In this document: piece by piece, positions 1 through 7,797 of the stretch
Layout of the letters: each line of letters opens with the position of its first letter
How positions within the stretch are numbered: position 1 is the stretch's first letter
Assembly (NCBI GenBank): GCA_026400835.1
Contig: JAPLOA010000069.1
Coordinates: forward strand, 62,001 to 126,000
Direction of reading: 5' to 3'
Length of the DNA stretch: 64,000 nt
Source: Planctomycetales bacterium
GTDB lineage: Bacteria; Planctomycetota; Planctomycetia; Planctomycetales; Planctomycetaceae
Notes under the pieces: generated by a model
The model's input: the letters and a program-made list of their open reading frames with translations, nothing else
Told to the model about the DNA's origin: nothing
Databases searched by the model: none
Position numbers and translations under genes: made by a program

Positions 1-284
1 TCGTTCGTGACGTGGATGGCACGATTTATGTCCTGCCCGACGGGCCGCACCAGCATCCGAAAGTGCTTGGATCTGGTAAGCCCGCAGTCTATGCTGGAGA
101 TTTTTCGAAACGGGGCCAGTTTGTTACAGATCTCACAAACTTGTCCGGTACATTTCAGTTTGAAGATGCAACGGATCTGCTTGCAGTTGCCAAGGCATTT
201 GAGGAAATCGGACTGACAATCCAACCCGGCGCTGTTCGACTTTTTTCATACTCATCTGGTCAACGAGCACAAATCCTTCGATAG
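1..284 (+). CDS. Unknown protein, 3' end only
   Basis: The reading frame is open from the left edge (VRDVDGT before the first possible GTG at position 12) to a stop at 284, so this is the C-terminal part of a longer gene. The visible ~93 residues contain the phrase DGTIYVLPDG, then a Gly/His-rich turn and a C-terminal segment with alternating hydrophobics. I do not recognise a family. There is no signal peptide or membrane segment in the visible part. It lies only 18 bp upstream of the cREC-like gene on the same strand, so the two are probably one operon and may act together. The real start is outside the window. Confidence 0.6.
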   Translation, partial: VRDVDGTIYVLPDGPHQHPKVLGSGKPAVYAGDFSKRGQFVTDLTNLSGTFQFEDATDLLAVAKAFEEIGLTIQPGAVRLFSYSSGQRAQILR

Positions 285-302
285 GATCTCGGGAAGGTAA
301 CA

Positions 303-1271
303 ATGAGAATAGTGATCCTCGAAGATAACATTGACCGACAACTCGCTATGCGGCAGGTCATTGTGGATCGATTCTCCGGGCATATTCTGGAATTTTTTGT
401 TGCTGCCCAACCGATGATCGATCATTTGTCGGTGACAGGGCTATATGACGTTTCGTTGATCTCTCTGGACAACGATCTGGAATTGATCGAGAAGGACGGT
501 TGCCTGGTCAATCCCGGCGATGGAATCGAAGTCGCTCGCTGGATTCGCAGCCAGCCTGCTGTCACCCCTGTGATCGTCCACACAACCAACATGTCAGCAG
601 GGGATCAAATCATGGAACTCCTTAGCGAGGCTGCATTTATTTGCGAGCGGATATTGCCCTATGATGGAGAGGTCTGGATTTCTGAACGTTGGCGCACCAG
701 CGTTAGAGACCTTATTGTGAGCACGGAACCGCACCGAACAATGTCATCGAACGGGGTGCAGATTCTTCGAGCCAGTCACCATGCGGAGGACTCTCCGGAA
801 AAAACATTACGGGAGATCCTTAGAGCAACGTCTTTGGAATTGAGTGGTTCAGTGGATCCGTCTGAACTCTGTCTCGAACTGCTGCGGTTGCGCACTGACG
901 GATTGCTCGAATGGGTGACCGGGACTGGGTTACCCGTCCTGCGCGAACTCGGCGCGGGAGCTACAATTGAGATTGTCACTGAATCGGCAGATTCGTTTGG
1001 AACTGGGCCATTCTCCGTAAATAAACGACATCTGAGTGATGAATTCTATAGTCACCTCAAGTGGCTTGGCATCACTCAAGTTCAGCTTGATGTGGTGCAG
1101 CCGTCAGTTTCGCGGCAGGCGATTCTCTTTATTGCTGTCAGACAATCGTCAATGGACCTTGCAAGCCACAGGAATCAGTTCGCGATCCGCGAAGCCCGGT
1201 CATTACTGGAAGTCGCGTTTAGACAATTTTCCAGACGTAATCAAACTCCTTATGCTGTGCATTCGGATTGA
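303..1271 (+). CDS. Receiver-like protein of the cyclic-phosphate-processing (cREC) type, with unknown C-terminal domain
   Basis: 322 residues. The first ~125 resemble a CheY-like receiver: LEDN at residues 7-9 gives the acidic pocket, and LDNDLE at 55-60 sits where receivers carry the phosphoacceptor Asp. The LDxDL form, the GDGIEVARW segment (72-80) and VHTTN (92-96) match the variant receiver family described as cyclic-phosphate-processing (usual motif LDHDLG), known from RNA-repair and conflict contexts. A conventional receiver would have a single DxxMP-type motif and a conserved Lys, neither of which is obvious. The C-terminal ~170 residues are soluble and not recognised; a GAF-like fold is possible but only a guess. 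A GGAAGG ribosome binding site lies 6 bp before the ATG. It is probably co-transcribed with the gene before it and the 46-residue gene after it. Confidence 0.72.
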   Translation: MRIVILEDNIDRQLAMRQVIVDRFSGHILEFFVAAQPMIDHLSVTGLYDVSLISLDNDLELIEKDGCLVNPGDGIEVARWIRSQPAVTPVIVHTTNMSAGDQIMELLSEAAFICERILPYDGEVWISERWRTSVRDLIVSTEPHRTMSSNGVQILRASHHAEDSPEKTLREILRATSLELSGSVDPSELCLELLRLRTDGLLEWVTGTGLPVLRELGAGATIEIVTESADSFGTGPFSVNKRHLSDEFYSHLKWLGITQVQLDVVQPSVSRQAILFIAVRQSSMDLASHRNQFAIREARSLLEVAFRQFSRRNQTPYAVHSD

Positions 1272-1325
1272 TTTGAATCGAGTTAATGGGCTACGATTCC
1301 GGGTATCTCAAGGAGGAGACCGCCA

Positions 1326-1466
1326 ATGAGTACACAAGGACAGCGCACGTCGTCACCGAAAATCAACATTCAATCGCTGCTGAATTTCAGCAGATGGTGG
1401 GAAGCATTGGTTGTTCAGCAATCCAACCCGCCGGACAAAGATAAAGCAGAAAACAAAGCGGCCTGA
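1326..1466 (+). CDS. 46-residue small protein with strong ribosome binding site
   Basis: A near-perfect Shine-Dalgarno (AAGGAGGAG, 1310-1318) stands 7 bp before an ATG that opens a 46-codon frame ending in TGA at 1464-1466. The product is polar at both ends, with the segment SLLNFSRWWEALVVQQ (about residues 17-32) forming a plausible amphipathic helix, and a Lys/Glu-rich tail. There is no Cys, signal peptide or membrane segment. It follows the cREC-like gene by 54 bp on the same strand, so it is probably the last gene of that operon. I do not recognise the family. The quality of the ribosome binding site, the best in this part of the window, is the main reason to call it a gene. Confidence 0.55.
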   Translation: MSTQGQRTSSPKINIQSLLNFSRWWEALVVQQSNPPDKDKAENKAA

Positions 1467-1489
1467 GTTTCTCAGTCGAGTCAGGTTTT
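1462..1489 (+). terminator. Possible weak terminator
   Basis: CCTGA (1462-1466) can pair with TCAGG (1481-1485), followed by TTTT. The stem is short and overlaps the stop codon of the 46-residue gene, but it stands between two convergent genes, where a terminator is expected. Confidence 0.25.
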
Positions 1490-1556
1490 GTCACATAAAC
1501 GTAGGCCTACCGCGGAAATTGGCCGGGCCTCTGCTCGCGTGTTCGCTTCGCAAGCA

Positions 1557-3374
1557 TCAAGGAATCGGAATCACTGGCAACACAAGATGCGACGCATGAT
1601 CGGCATCATGGAAAATTGTCTGCTGAGCAACAACAGGTTTGGTAGCCAGCCCGATGTTGTCTTCGCCCGTATTGAGATTCCTTAAATAGTACGGATAGTA
1701 GCTGCTGGAGATCTCGACGCGGATTTGATGCCCAGCCAGAAAACGATTGCCGGTGGGACGCCAGAATTCGATGACGTACGGATAGGCTTTATTCGGTTCA
1801 AGAATGCTCAGTCGAGCCGCATTGAAAGCTCCTCCGTTTTCCGGATCGCGATGGCGAGCCCTCATCACGCCTTCCGCCAGAAACGAAGATCGACCATCCG
1901 GACTGACATCACACAATCGCACCATCCAGTCTGTATCCTTTGCACTGGTGGCGGCGTAGAGCGTTGCCGTGATTGGTCCGATGATCTCAACATCTTTTTC
2001 CAGAACCGGCGTCGTGTAGACCAGAACATCGTTCCGTTTGGCTGACAAAGAGACATCTCTTGGCCCATCGATATGGCCGTTCTGAAACGCTGCCGACGGC
2101 GTCGGATCTTCAGGATCGTAAGTGTAATGATCGGGTGATTCCTTAGCCGGAGGAGATGTCGACAAGCTGCCATCGCCGGCGGAAGAATTCGCTTTGCCTC
2201 CACTGTGGAGGTAGTACTTCGTCCATTGTGTTTCAGGCAGAGGCCACTCCTGCGCGGTTCGCCATTCATTGCGTCCGAGTACAAACAGATGAATCGGAGG
2301 ATCCTGCAGAATTCCGTTTTCGATTCCTTTCAGGTGATAGTCAAACCATCGACACACATAACCGTTCCAGTCGATAATGGCTTGTGGTCCGAAATCCACA
2401 TCGGCGGCGATTCGATGAGTATTAATGATGTGTTCCCACGGACCGATCACCATCCGAGGGTTTTTGGATTCAGGGGTGGCACCATACTTTTTCATGGCCA
2501 GATAGTTGCCGGGTGTTCCCGTGAAATTGGCATCGAACCAGCCGGTGGCACCAAGTGAGGGCACTGTGACTCGACTGTATTCTTCAGGCTTCTGATACGC
2601 GATGGCCTTCCAGTATTCACCTTCGGCCGTATTTTGCAGAATCCACTTGCTCCACCATTCTGTCGGAAGATGATGGCGTGTTTTCTCGAAGTCGATGTAC
2701 GGCAGATTGCGGTAAGCCGCTTCACGATTGACGGCAAATCCGCCATAAGGTCCCGGGCCGGAACTGTGAGGATTTCGACCGCTGACCATGCCAGCCCAGT
2801 CCATCATCCAGCAGACAAAGATGCCGTTCTGGTAAGGGCAGTTGTAGAAATTATCGGGCGGGGCAACTTCCGGAACGATGCACTTCAATGAAGGCGGCGC
2901 CTGAGTGGCGGTCCACCACTGAGTCCAGCCCATATAAGACAGGCCAAACATTCCGACCTTGCCGGTTGACCATGATTGTTTTGCAGCCCATTCGACGAGG
3001 TCATACCCGTCCTGCTTGTGCAGCGGAGAAAACGGATCCCATTCGCCGCCGGATTCGAACCGTCCACGAGTATCCGCATTAATGACGACATAGCCTCGCG
3101 ACGCAAACAACTGAGCTCGAGCCGTATTGCCTGTCTTGTTGTACGGCGTGAGATAAACGACCGCCGGGAATCGCTCGTCGCTTTTCGGCCGAAAGATGTC
3201 GACCTTGAGCTCGACGCCGTCGCGCATGCTGGCATTCTGGTTTAGCTCTGAGATGACTTCGTACTTCTGCGGAGAGATTTCTCCGGCCGTCGGTTGCTGA
3301 GCTGGCAGCGAAGAAGATTCACCGCAGAGGAATCCAAGCAGTGCTGACAACGTGATTAGTGACGAGGATCTCAT
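1557..3374 (-). CDS. CocE/NonD-family exported hydrolase (X-Pro dipeptidyl-peptidase S15 fold)
   Basis: 605 residues with an N-terminal signal peptide (hydrophobic residues ~5-18, cleavage probably near residue 25). The alpha/beta-hydrolase nucleophile elbow GLSYMG places the catalytic Ser at about 146. IGPWEH in the second half carries the likely catalytic His, and the C-terminal third has the jelly-roll typical of CocE and X-Pro peptidases. Members hydrolyse esters or the amide bond after X-Pro; substrate cannot be read from sequence. Length is typical of the family. The ATG at 3374 is preceded only by a weak GAG, but the signal peptide right after it supports the start. It lies downstream of the DUF1549/DUF1553 gene on the same strand, with a strong palindrome between them, so it may be transcribed separately. 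Confidence 0.88.
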   Translation of the reverse strand: MRSSSLITLSALLGFLCGESSSLPAQQPTAGEISPQKYEVISELNQNASMRDGVELKVDIFRPKSDERFPAVVYLTPYNKTGNTARAQLFASRGYVVINADTRGRFESGGEWDPFSPLHKQDGYDLVEWAAKQSWSTGKVGMFGLSYMGWTQWWTATQAPPSLKCIVPEVAPPDNFYNCPYQNGIFVCWMMDWAGMVSGRNPHSSGPGPYGGFAVNREAAYRNLPYIDFEKTRHHLPTEWWSKWILQNTAEGEYWKAIAYQKPEEYSRVTVPSLGATGWFDANFTGTPGNYLAMKKYGATPESKNPRMVIGPWEHIINTHRIAADVDFGPQAIIDWNGYVCRWFDYHLKGIENGILQDPPIHLFVLGRNEWRTAQEWPLPETQWTKYYLHSGGKANSSAGDGSLSTSPPAKESPDHYTYDPEDPTPSAAFQNGHIDGPRDVSLSAKRNDVLVYTTPVLEKDVEIIGPITATLYAATSAKDTDWMVRLCDVSPDGRSSFLAEGVMRARHRDPENGGAFNAARLSILEPNKAYPYVIEFWRPTGNRFLAGHQIRVEISSSYYPYYLRNLNTGEDNIGLATKPVVAQQTIFHDADHASHLVLPVIPIP

Positions 3375-3400
3375 GAGACGGCTACTCGGCAGGAACAGAT

Positions 3401-3451
3401 CCCGTCGGCGGAGCGACGGGTGTACGGTACGCCCGTCGCTCCGCCGACGGG
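3401..3451. repeat. Perfect inverted repeat, 20-bp arms
   Basis: Arms 3401-3420 and 3432-3451 are exact reverse complements (CCCGTCGGCGGAGCGACGGG and its complement) with an 11-nt loop. The GC-rich stem has no U-run, so it looks like a palindromic extragenic repeat rather than a simple terminator. It sits in the gap between two same-strand genes. Confidence 0.9.
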
Positions 3452-3458
3452 ACTTCCT

Positions 3459-5903
3459 CTAACGATTAAACACAAACTCGCGAGTATTCAGCAGCGTCCA
3501 CAAAATATCCTCAACGGCTTTGCGGCGATCGTCTGTTTCGGTCAGTGATCGTTGCATGAGCTCCCGCTCCTGGGCGGTCGGGAACCTTGAGACAGTAGCC
3601 AGATAAAGTTCTTCGATGATCGCATTTGGCGGAAGATCAGACGCCGCCAACATAGCCGCGCGGCCGCGTCGGTCTTCAAGCTTTACCGTTGTCGTTTCGG
3701 AGTTCATCAGATGCAGGGCTTGAGCCATGCTCGGTTCAACGCCGCGTTCACAAGCACACACCGACTGACGAACTGGTCGGCCGAAAGTCTCCAGAAACAG
3801 GGATGGCAGTTTGTTATCCCAAACCTGAATCGCTCGATAACCTTCCGGCCAGCCGTTGAATCGTTCCGGGATGCCGGTCGCCTGAGACATCGCATCCAGC
3901 AAAACTTCAGCAGGCATTGGCTTAATTGCGGCCCGCGAATAGTTCTGATCATCCAGAAGGTTCGAATCCGTGACGGCGGAATCAAGCTGGTAAACTCGCG
4001 AATTCAACAACGTCCGAGTGAACGCCTTCAGATCAAAGTTCACTTCAATCAGATGATCGGCCAAAGCCTGCATCAGCGGTTCGTTTGAAGCTGGGTTCGT
4101 CGCTCGCAGATCGTCAACCGGTTCGACCAGACCACGGCCCCAGTAGTGTCCCACCAGTCGATTCACGATACATCGCACGAACAGAGAATTCTCCTTCGCC
4201 GTCAGCCACTGCGCGAGAACTCGGCGACGATCTTTGGGATCAGGAAACATCGCCGGAGCGGCCCCAAGTCCAGCCGCCGGCACAGGCTCACTGGTTCGAG
4301 GATGTTTAAGATCCTCGCCGGGTTTGTCGATGATCTTAAGAGCACCACCCGGCAGAGATTTTCGATCGACTCCGGTGAAGAAACCGGCCAGAGCAAAGTA
4401 GTCTTTCTGGTCCCAGCGTTCGAACGGATGATGATGACACTGAGCACACTCGATACGAACACCAAGGAACAACTGGCTCACAGCGCGAGCCGACTTTTCC
4501 GGGTCGGCCTGAACCTGAAAGAAACCTGCCGGAGAATTTCCGACGGTTGATCCTTGTGCGGTGAGAACATCATAGACCAGGCGATCCCACGGTGTATTCG
4601 CCGTGATCTGTTGATGGGTCCAGCGCGTCATTGCGACGGTGCCCTGCGGCGTGATAATGTCCTTATCAGCCTGCAGCAGATCAGCCCAGCGCTGAGCCCA
4701 GTAGTCGGCGTATTCGGAGCGTTCCAGCAGTGCATCAATCACCTTGCGTCGCTTGTCGGGATCGGTATCGGCAAGAAAAGATCGCACTTCGGCTGAAGTC
4801 GGGAGTGTTCCAATCGTGTCCAGGAAGACTCGACGCAGGAACATGGAGTCACTCGCCACCGGGCTGGGCTGGATCTGTAGTTTTTGCAACTTGTCCCAGA
4901 CGAGACCATCAACAAAACTCAGTTCATCAGGACGTGTAAAATTTATGTTTGGCCCTGGCAGAGTGATGCGGGTGACCGCCACATGTCCCATGTATCGCAC
5001 CAGAACTGCGGCTTCACCGGGAACGTTCGTCGCCTGAATCAAACCTTCGACGCTGACAGCGGCGACGACATCATTATTGGATTGGAAATTTGCCTCGGAC
5101 GTGATGCCTCGAATCCCACCCGACCGGGTAATTGCGACGACACGTAATTGCTGGGTTTCTCGACCGGCTAGAATGATTTCGGCCGGTTCGGCTTTGATCG
5201 AGACAATCGGGTCCTGAGACTCGTCGTCGAGAGACATCCCTTCAGACACCCAGCGGAGCAGAATTCTGTGCCAGCGTGAGCCGGGTTCGATTCGACGGCC
5301 ACCACCGTGAGGAACGCTGGCCACTGCTTTCTGAATGAGCAGGCTCTTTTCAGGAGCCGCGGGGAAGACTCGACGAGCGTGGCTGTCGCGAACGATCGCA
5401 TCAAAATCGCGGGCAGGATCAAATCCGAAAACGCTGAGGCGAAAACCATTCTGGCCTTCGGCTTTGCCGTGGCAGCCGCCGGAGTTACACCCTGATTTTG
5501 ACAGCAAAGGAATCACATCGTTACGAAATGAAACGGGCGTGGGATGTGAGATGCCGCGAACTCGGATCATGGCCGTTGCGGACATTTCGTTGATTTGAGC
5601 CGTGAGCGTGGCTTCCCCATCCGAAAGTGGATCGATTCGGCCAGCCGCGTTAATCGCCGCGACATCAGGGCTGGACAGCGACAAGGTGGCAGATCGAGTG
5701 ACATCAATGCGTCGACCAGTGGAATCGATTGCTGTCACGAGAAACTGATCTGAGGTTTCCGGGGACGCGATCTCCAGCAGGTCCGGAGAAATCCGAAGCG
5801 AGACCCATGAGGTGGTTTGATCGTCGGCTCGCACGGCATTCTCGGATGAGAATACGATCAGAGTCAGCAAGCAGATTGTTCTGAGAGCAGATGTCGTCAA
5901 CAT
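3459..5903 (-). CDS. Exported DUF1549/DUF1553 protein with two Ig-like (Big_2) domains
   Basis: 814 residues from the ATG at 5903, chosen because CGGAG lies 7-8 bp upstream and a clear signal peptide follows (hydrophobic ~9-19, cleavage near RADD). A longer frame to 5981 would bury that signal. Order: Ig-like Big_2 domain (~30-115), a region with CNSGGCH (139-145), a second Ig-like domain (~236-314), DUF1549 (~320-520) with CAQCH (486-490), and DUF1553 to the C terminus. CxxCH and Cx4CH motifs are haem c attachment signatures, and such proteins are called planctomycete cytochromes, but haem binding is unproven. These families are hallmarks of Planctomycetota and usually pair with a DUF1501 gene; here the neighbour is a CocE-type hydrolase. 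Exact function is unknown. Confidence 0.88.
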   Translation of the reverse strand: MLTTSALRTICLLTLIVFSSENAVRADDQTTSWVSLRISPDLLEIASPETSDQFLVTAIDSTGRRIDVTRSATLSLSSPDVAAINAAGRIDPLSDGEATLTAQINEMSATAMIRVRGISHPTPVSFRNDVIPLLSKSGCNSGGCHGKAEGQNGFRLSVFGFDPARDFDAIVRDSHARRVFPAAPEKSLLIQKAVASVPHGGGRRIEPGSRWHRILLRWVSEGMSLDDESQDPIVSIKAEPAEIILAGRETQQLRVVAITRSGGIRGITSEANFQSNNDVVAAVSVEGLIQATNVPGEAAVLVRYMGHVAVTRITLPGPNINFTRPDELSFVDGLVWDKLQKLQIQPSPVASDSMFLRRVFLDTIGTLPTSAEVRSFLADTDPDKRRKVIDALLERSEYADYWAQRWADLLQADKDIITPQGTVAMTRWTHQQITANTPWDRLVYDVLTAQGSTVGNSPAGFFQVQADPEKSARAVSQLFLGVRIECAQCHHHPFERWDQKDYFALAGFFTGVDRKSLPGGALKIIDKPGEDLKHPRTSEPVPAAGLGAAPAMFPDPKDRRRVLAQWLTAKENSLFVRCIVNRLVGHYWGRGLVEPVDDLRATNPASNEPLMQALADHLIEVNFDLKAFTRTLLNSRVYQLDSAVTDSNLLDDQNYSRAAIKPMPAEVLLDAMSQATGIPERFNGWPEGYRAIQVWDNKLPSLFLETFGRPVRQSVCACERGVEPSMAQALHLMNSETTTVKLEDRRGRAAMLAASDLPPNAIIEELYLATVSRFPTAQERELMQRSLTETDDRRKAVEDILWTLLNTREFVFNR

Positions 5904-6381
5904 CAGTCTCCGAATTTGGGTTATGGCGAGCAGGAGTGTGGCGGGAAGCAGCGACGTGCTTGTGGCCTTGGAGTATGGCAAGCCGCAGGAAAGATTGCAA
6001 TTTGTTTCATCGCCGTCGCTCGGATTTCCAGTGGACCCGCATGTTTGGGTACGTCGCTGTCGCGATTGGAGCGTGGACGTGCGAAGGTGTAACCGGGAGC
6101 GATGGTGAACGGCGGGTGGAAGCTGTTTCCGCTAACCCGGCTTCCCCGGAAGTGAAGCTAAATCGTGAGGCATAAATGATTTCATTGGTGAGTCCTTGAA
6201 CCAGACACTCATGGGCTGCTGATAGTGTTGTTTGACGGCAGGCCGCAGGCGTCGTTACCCGATTTCGCCTCCGCCTGCGGTTCGACGTTAAACGAGAACG
6301 CTCAATACGCGACTAAATCAACGCCCCGCTGACACGTTCCGGCTGATGGGGCCTATGGCAATAAAAAGGTTGCTGGCAACA
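5904..6381. other. Intergenic region between DUF1549/DUF1553 and HD-GYP genes
   Basis: About 480 bp with no convincing gene in any frame. It should hold the promoter of the minus-strand DUF1549/DUF1553 gene. A hairpin-forming stretch (CCGCAGGCG near 6243 with CGCCTGCGG near 6275) is the only structure I see; it may end transcription of the signalling operon, whose last gene stops at 6382. Confidence 0.5.
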
Positions 6382-7650
6382 CTAATCAACGTCGGTCAGA
6401 TCTATGCGGATTCGTACGATTTCGTCGCGAATCTTCATGAAGGCATTGACAACATCCGGGTCGAAGTGCGTACCACTTTCTTCCTGAAGAATTTCAAAAC
6501 ACTTATCAATCGGGAAAGCTGGTTTGTAAACTCGTTTGCTGCTGAGCGCGTCGAAGACGTCGGCCACTGCCACGATACGGCCGCTGAGCGGAATATCGGT
6601 TCCCTTCAGGCCAATGGGATAGCCGTTGCCGTCCCAGCGTTCGTGATGAGTAAGCGCTATTTCGGAAGCCATGCGGAGCAGAGGCGAAGAACCAACCCCG
6701 ATCATCATTTCACCGAGCCGAGTATGGGCTCGCAGTTGCAGTGATTCGCTATGGCTTAACGGCTGAAAGACACGCTTACCAAGGCCCACGTGGCGCTGCA
6801 TGGTTTCGAATTCTTCCGGCGTTAACTTTCCGGGTTTCCGCAGAATGTCATCGCCGATTCCGATCTTACCGATATCATGCAGGGGAGCAGCATGCTCGAT
6901 CAGCTCACACGTGGCGCGATCAAGTCCCATCTGCCGAGCCAGAATTCCGGCGTAGCGACCGACTCGCACGACGTGATGACCGGTCTCGTTATCTCGAAAC
7001 GCAGCCAGCTTCGCAAGACAGTGAATCAGTTCGAGTCGTGATAACATCAGCTCTGCGGTACGAGCTTGAATCTGGGATTCCAGTTCCCGACGATGATTCA
7101 GCATCTGATCAAATTGTGACCGCAGCAGAAGTGCGTTACGAACACGAGGCAGCAACGACGTCGCTCGCAGAGGCTTTGTCAGAAGTTCGGCAGCCCCCAG
7201 TTCAAGTGCATCCGTGCGCACTCGTTCGTCTTCCGAAGCTGTGATCATGATCATCGGAATATTGCGAAGATCCGGGCTGGACGCGACCTGTTGCAGAATC
7301 AGCAGGCCGGAGACGCTCATTACGACATCGCAAATCACGAGGTCAGGCTGCTGCGTAATGATACGTTCCAGAGCAGATTCCGGTTCTGTGTGCGTTTCAA
7401 CGTTGCGATATCCAGCGATCTGCAGGCACTTCTGGATCAATCGAACATTGATCGCTTCATCATCGATCACGAGGATTTTACGATTCTGAAATTCGTCACT
7501 GGCCACCATCGTGGACGCAAAAGGACCGGCCACAGCAGGCAGATTCTGGAGTGAAGCTGCACTGGCGGGAAGGACGCGATCCGGGATTTCAATCCCGAGC
7601 GTTTTTTCAATCAGATTGTGTTCGTGAGCAGTCAGCATTCTGGTTGTCAT
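6382..7650 (-). CDS. Response regulator with HD-GYP domain (probable cyclic-di-GMP phosphodiesterase)
   Basis: 422 residues. After a ~55-residue leader comes a receiver domain (57-175) with acidic pair DD at 63-64, phosphoacceptor Asp at 108 (LVICDVV) and Lys at 159 (LLTKP). The MP.MDG stretch that normally follows the phosphoacceptor is replaced by MSVSG. A short coiled linker leads to the HD-GYP domain: HDIGK at 258-262 holds the metal-binding His-Asp, and GNGYP at 341-345 is the GYP motif. The family hydrolyses cyclic-di-GMP in the cytoplasm. The gene is the third of a same-strand signalling block and follows the hybrid kinase by 147 bp, so it is a plausible output of that relay. No transmembrane segment. 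Confidence 0.93.
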   Translation of the reverse strand: MTTRMLTAHEHNLIEKTLGIEIPDRVLPASAASLQNLPAVAGPFASTMVASDEFQNRKILVIDDEAINVRLIQKCLQIAGYRNVETHTEPESALERIITQQPDLVICDVVMSVSGLLILQQVASSPDLRNIPMIMITASEDERVRTDALELGAAELLTKPLRATSLLPRVRNALLLRSQFDQMLNHRRELESQIQARTAELMLSRLELIHCLAKLAAFRDNETGHHVVRVGRYAGILARQMGLDRATCELIEHAAPLHDIGKIGIGDDILRKPGKLTPEEFETMQRHVGLGKRVFQPLSHSESLQLRAHTRLGEMMIGVGSSPLLRMASEIALTHHERWDGNGYPIGLKGTDIPLSGRIVAVADVFDALSSKRVYKPAFPIDKCFEILQEESGTHFDPDVVNAFMKIRDEIVRIRIDLTDVD

Positions 7651-7797
7651 GATTAATAATCTGAAGGCAATTCAGGAGTTGTTTGAACTGTCTTTAAAAA
7701 AGGCTTCGTTGGGGAGTCTCGCTTCAGAGTTCGGGCGAATGCGGCTGTCAGCCCGACAATTGCCGCTGCTCTGAATGTTTGAATGGACCGGTTTGAA

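Noticed and set aside
3051-3070. tRNA-like T-loop string GGATTCGAACC
   Set aside because: It lies inside the CocE-type hydrolase gene with no cloverleaf around it.
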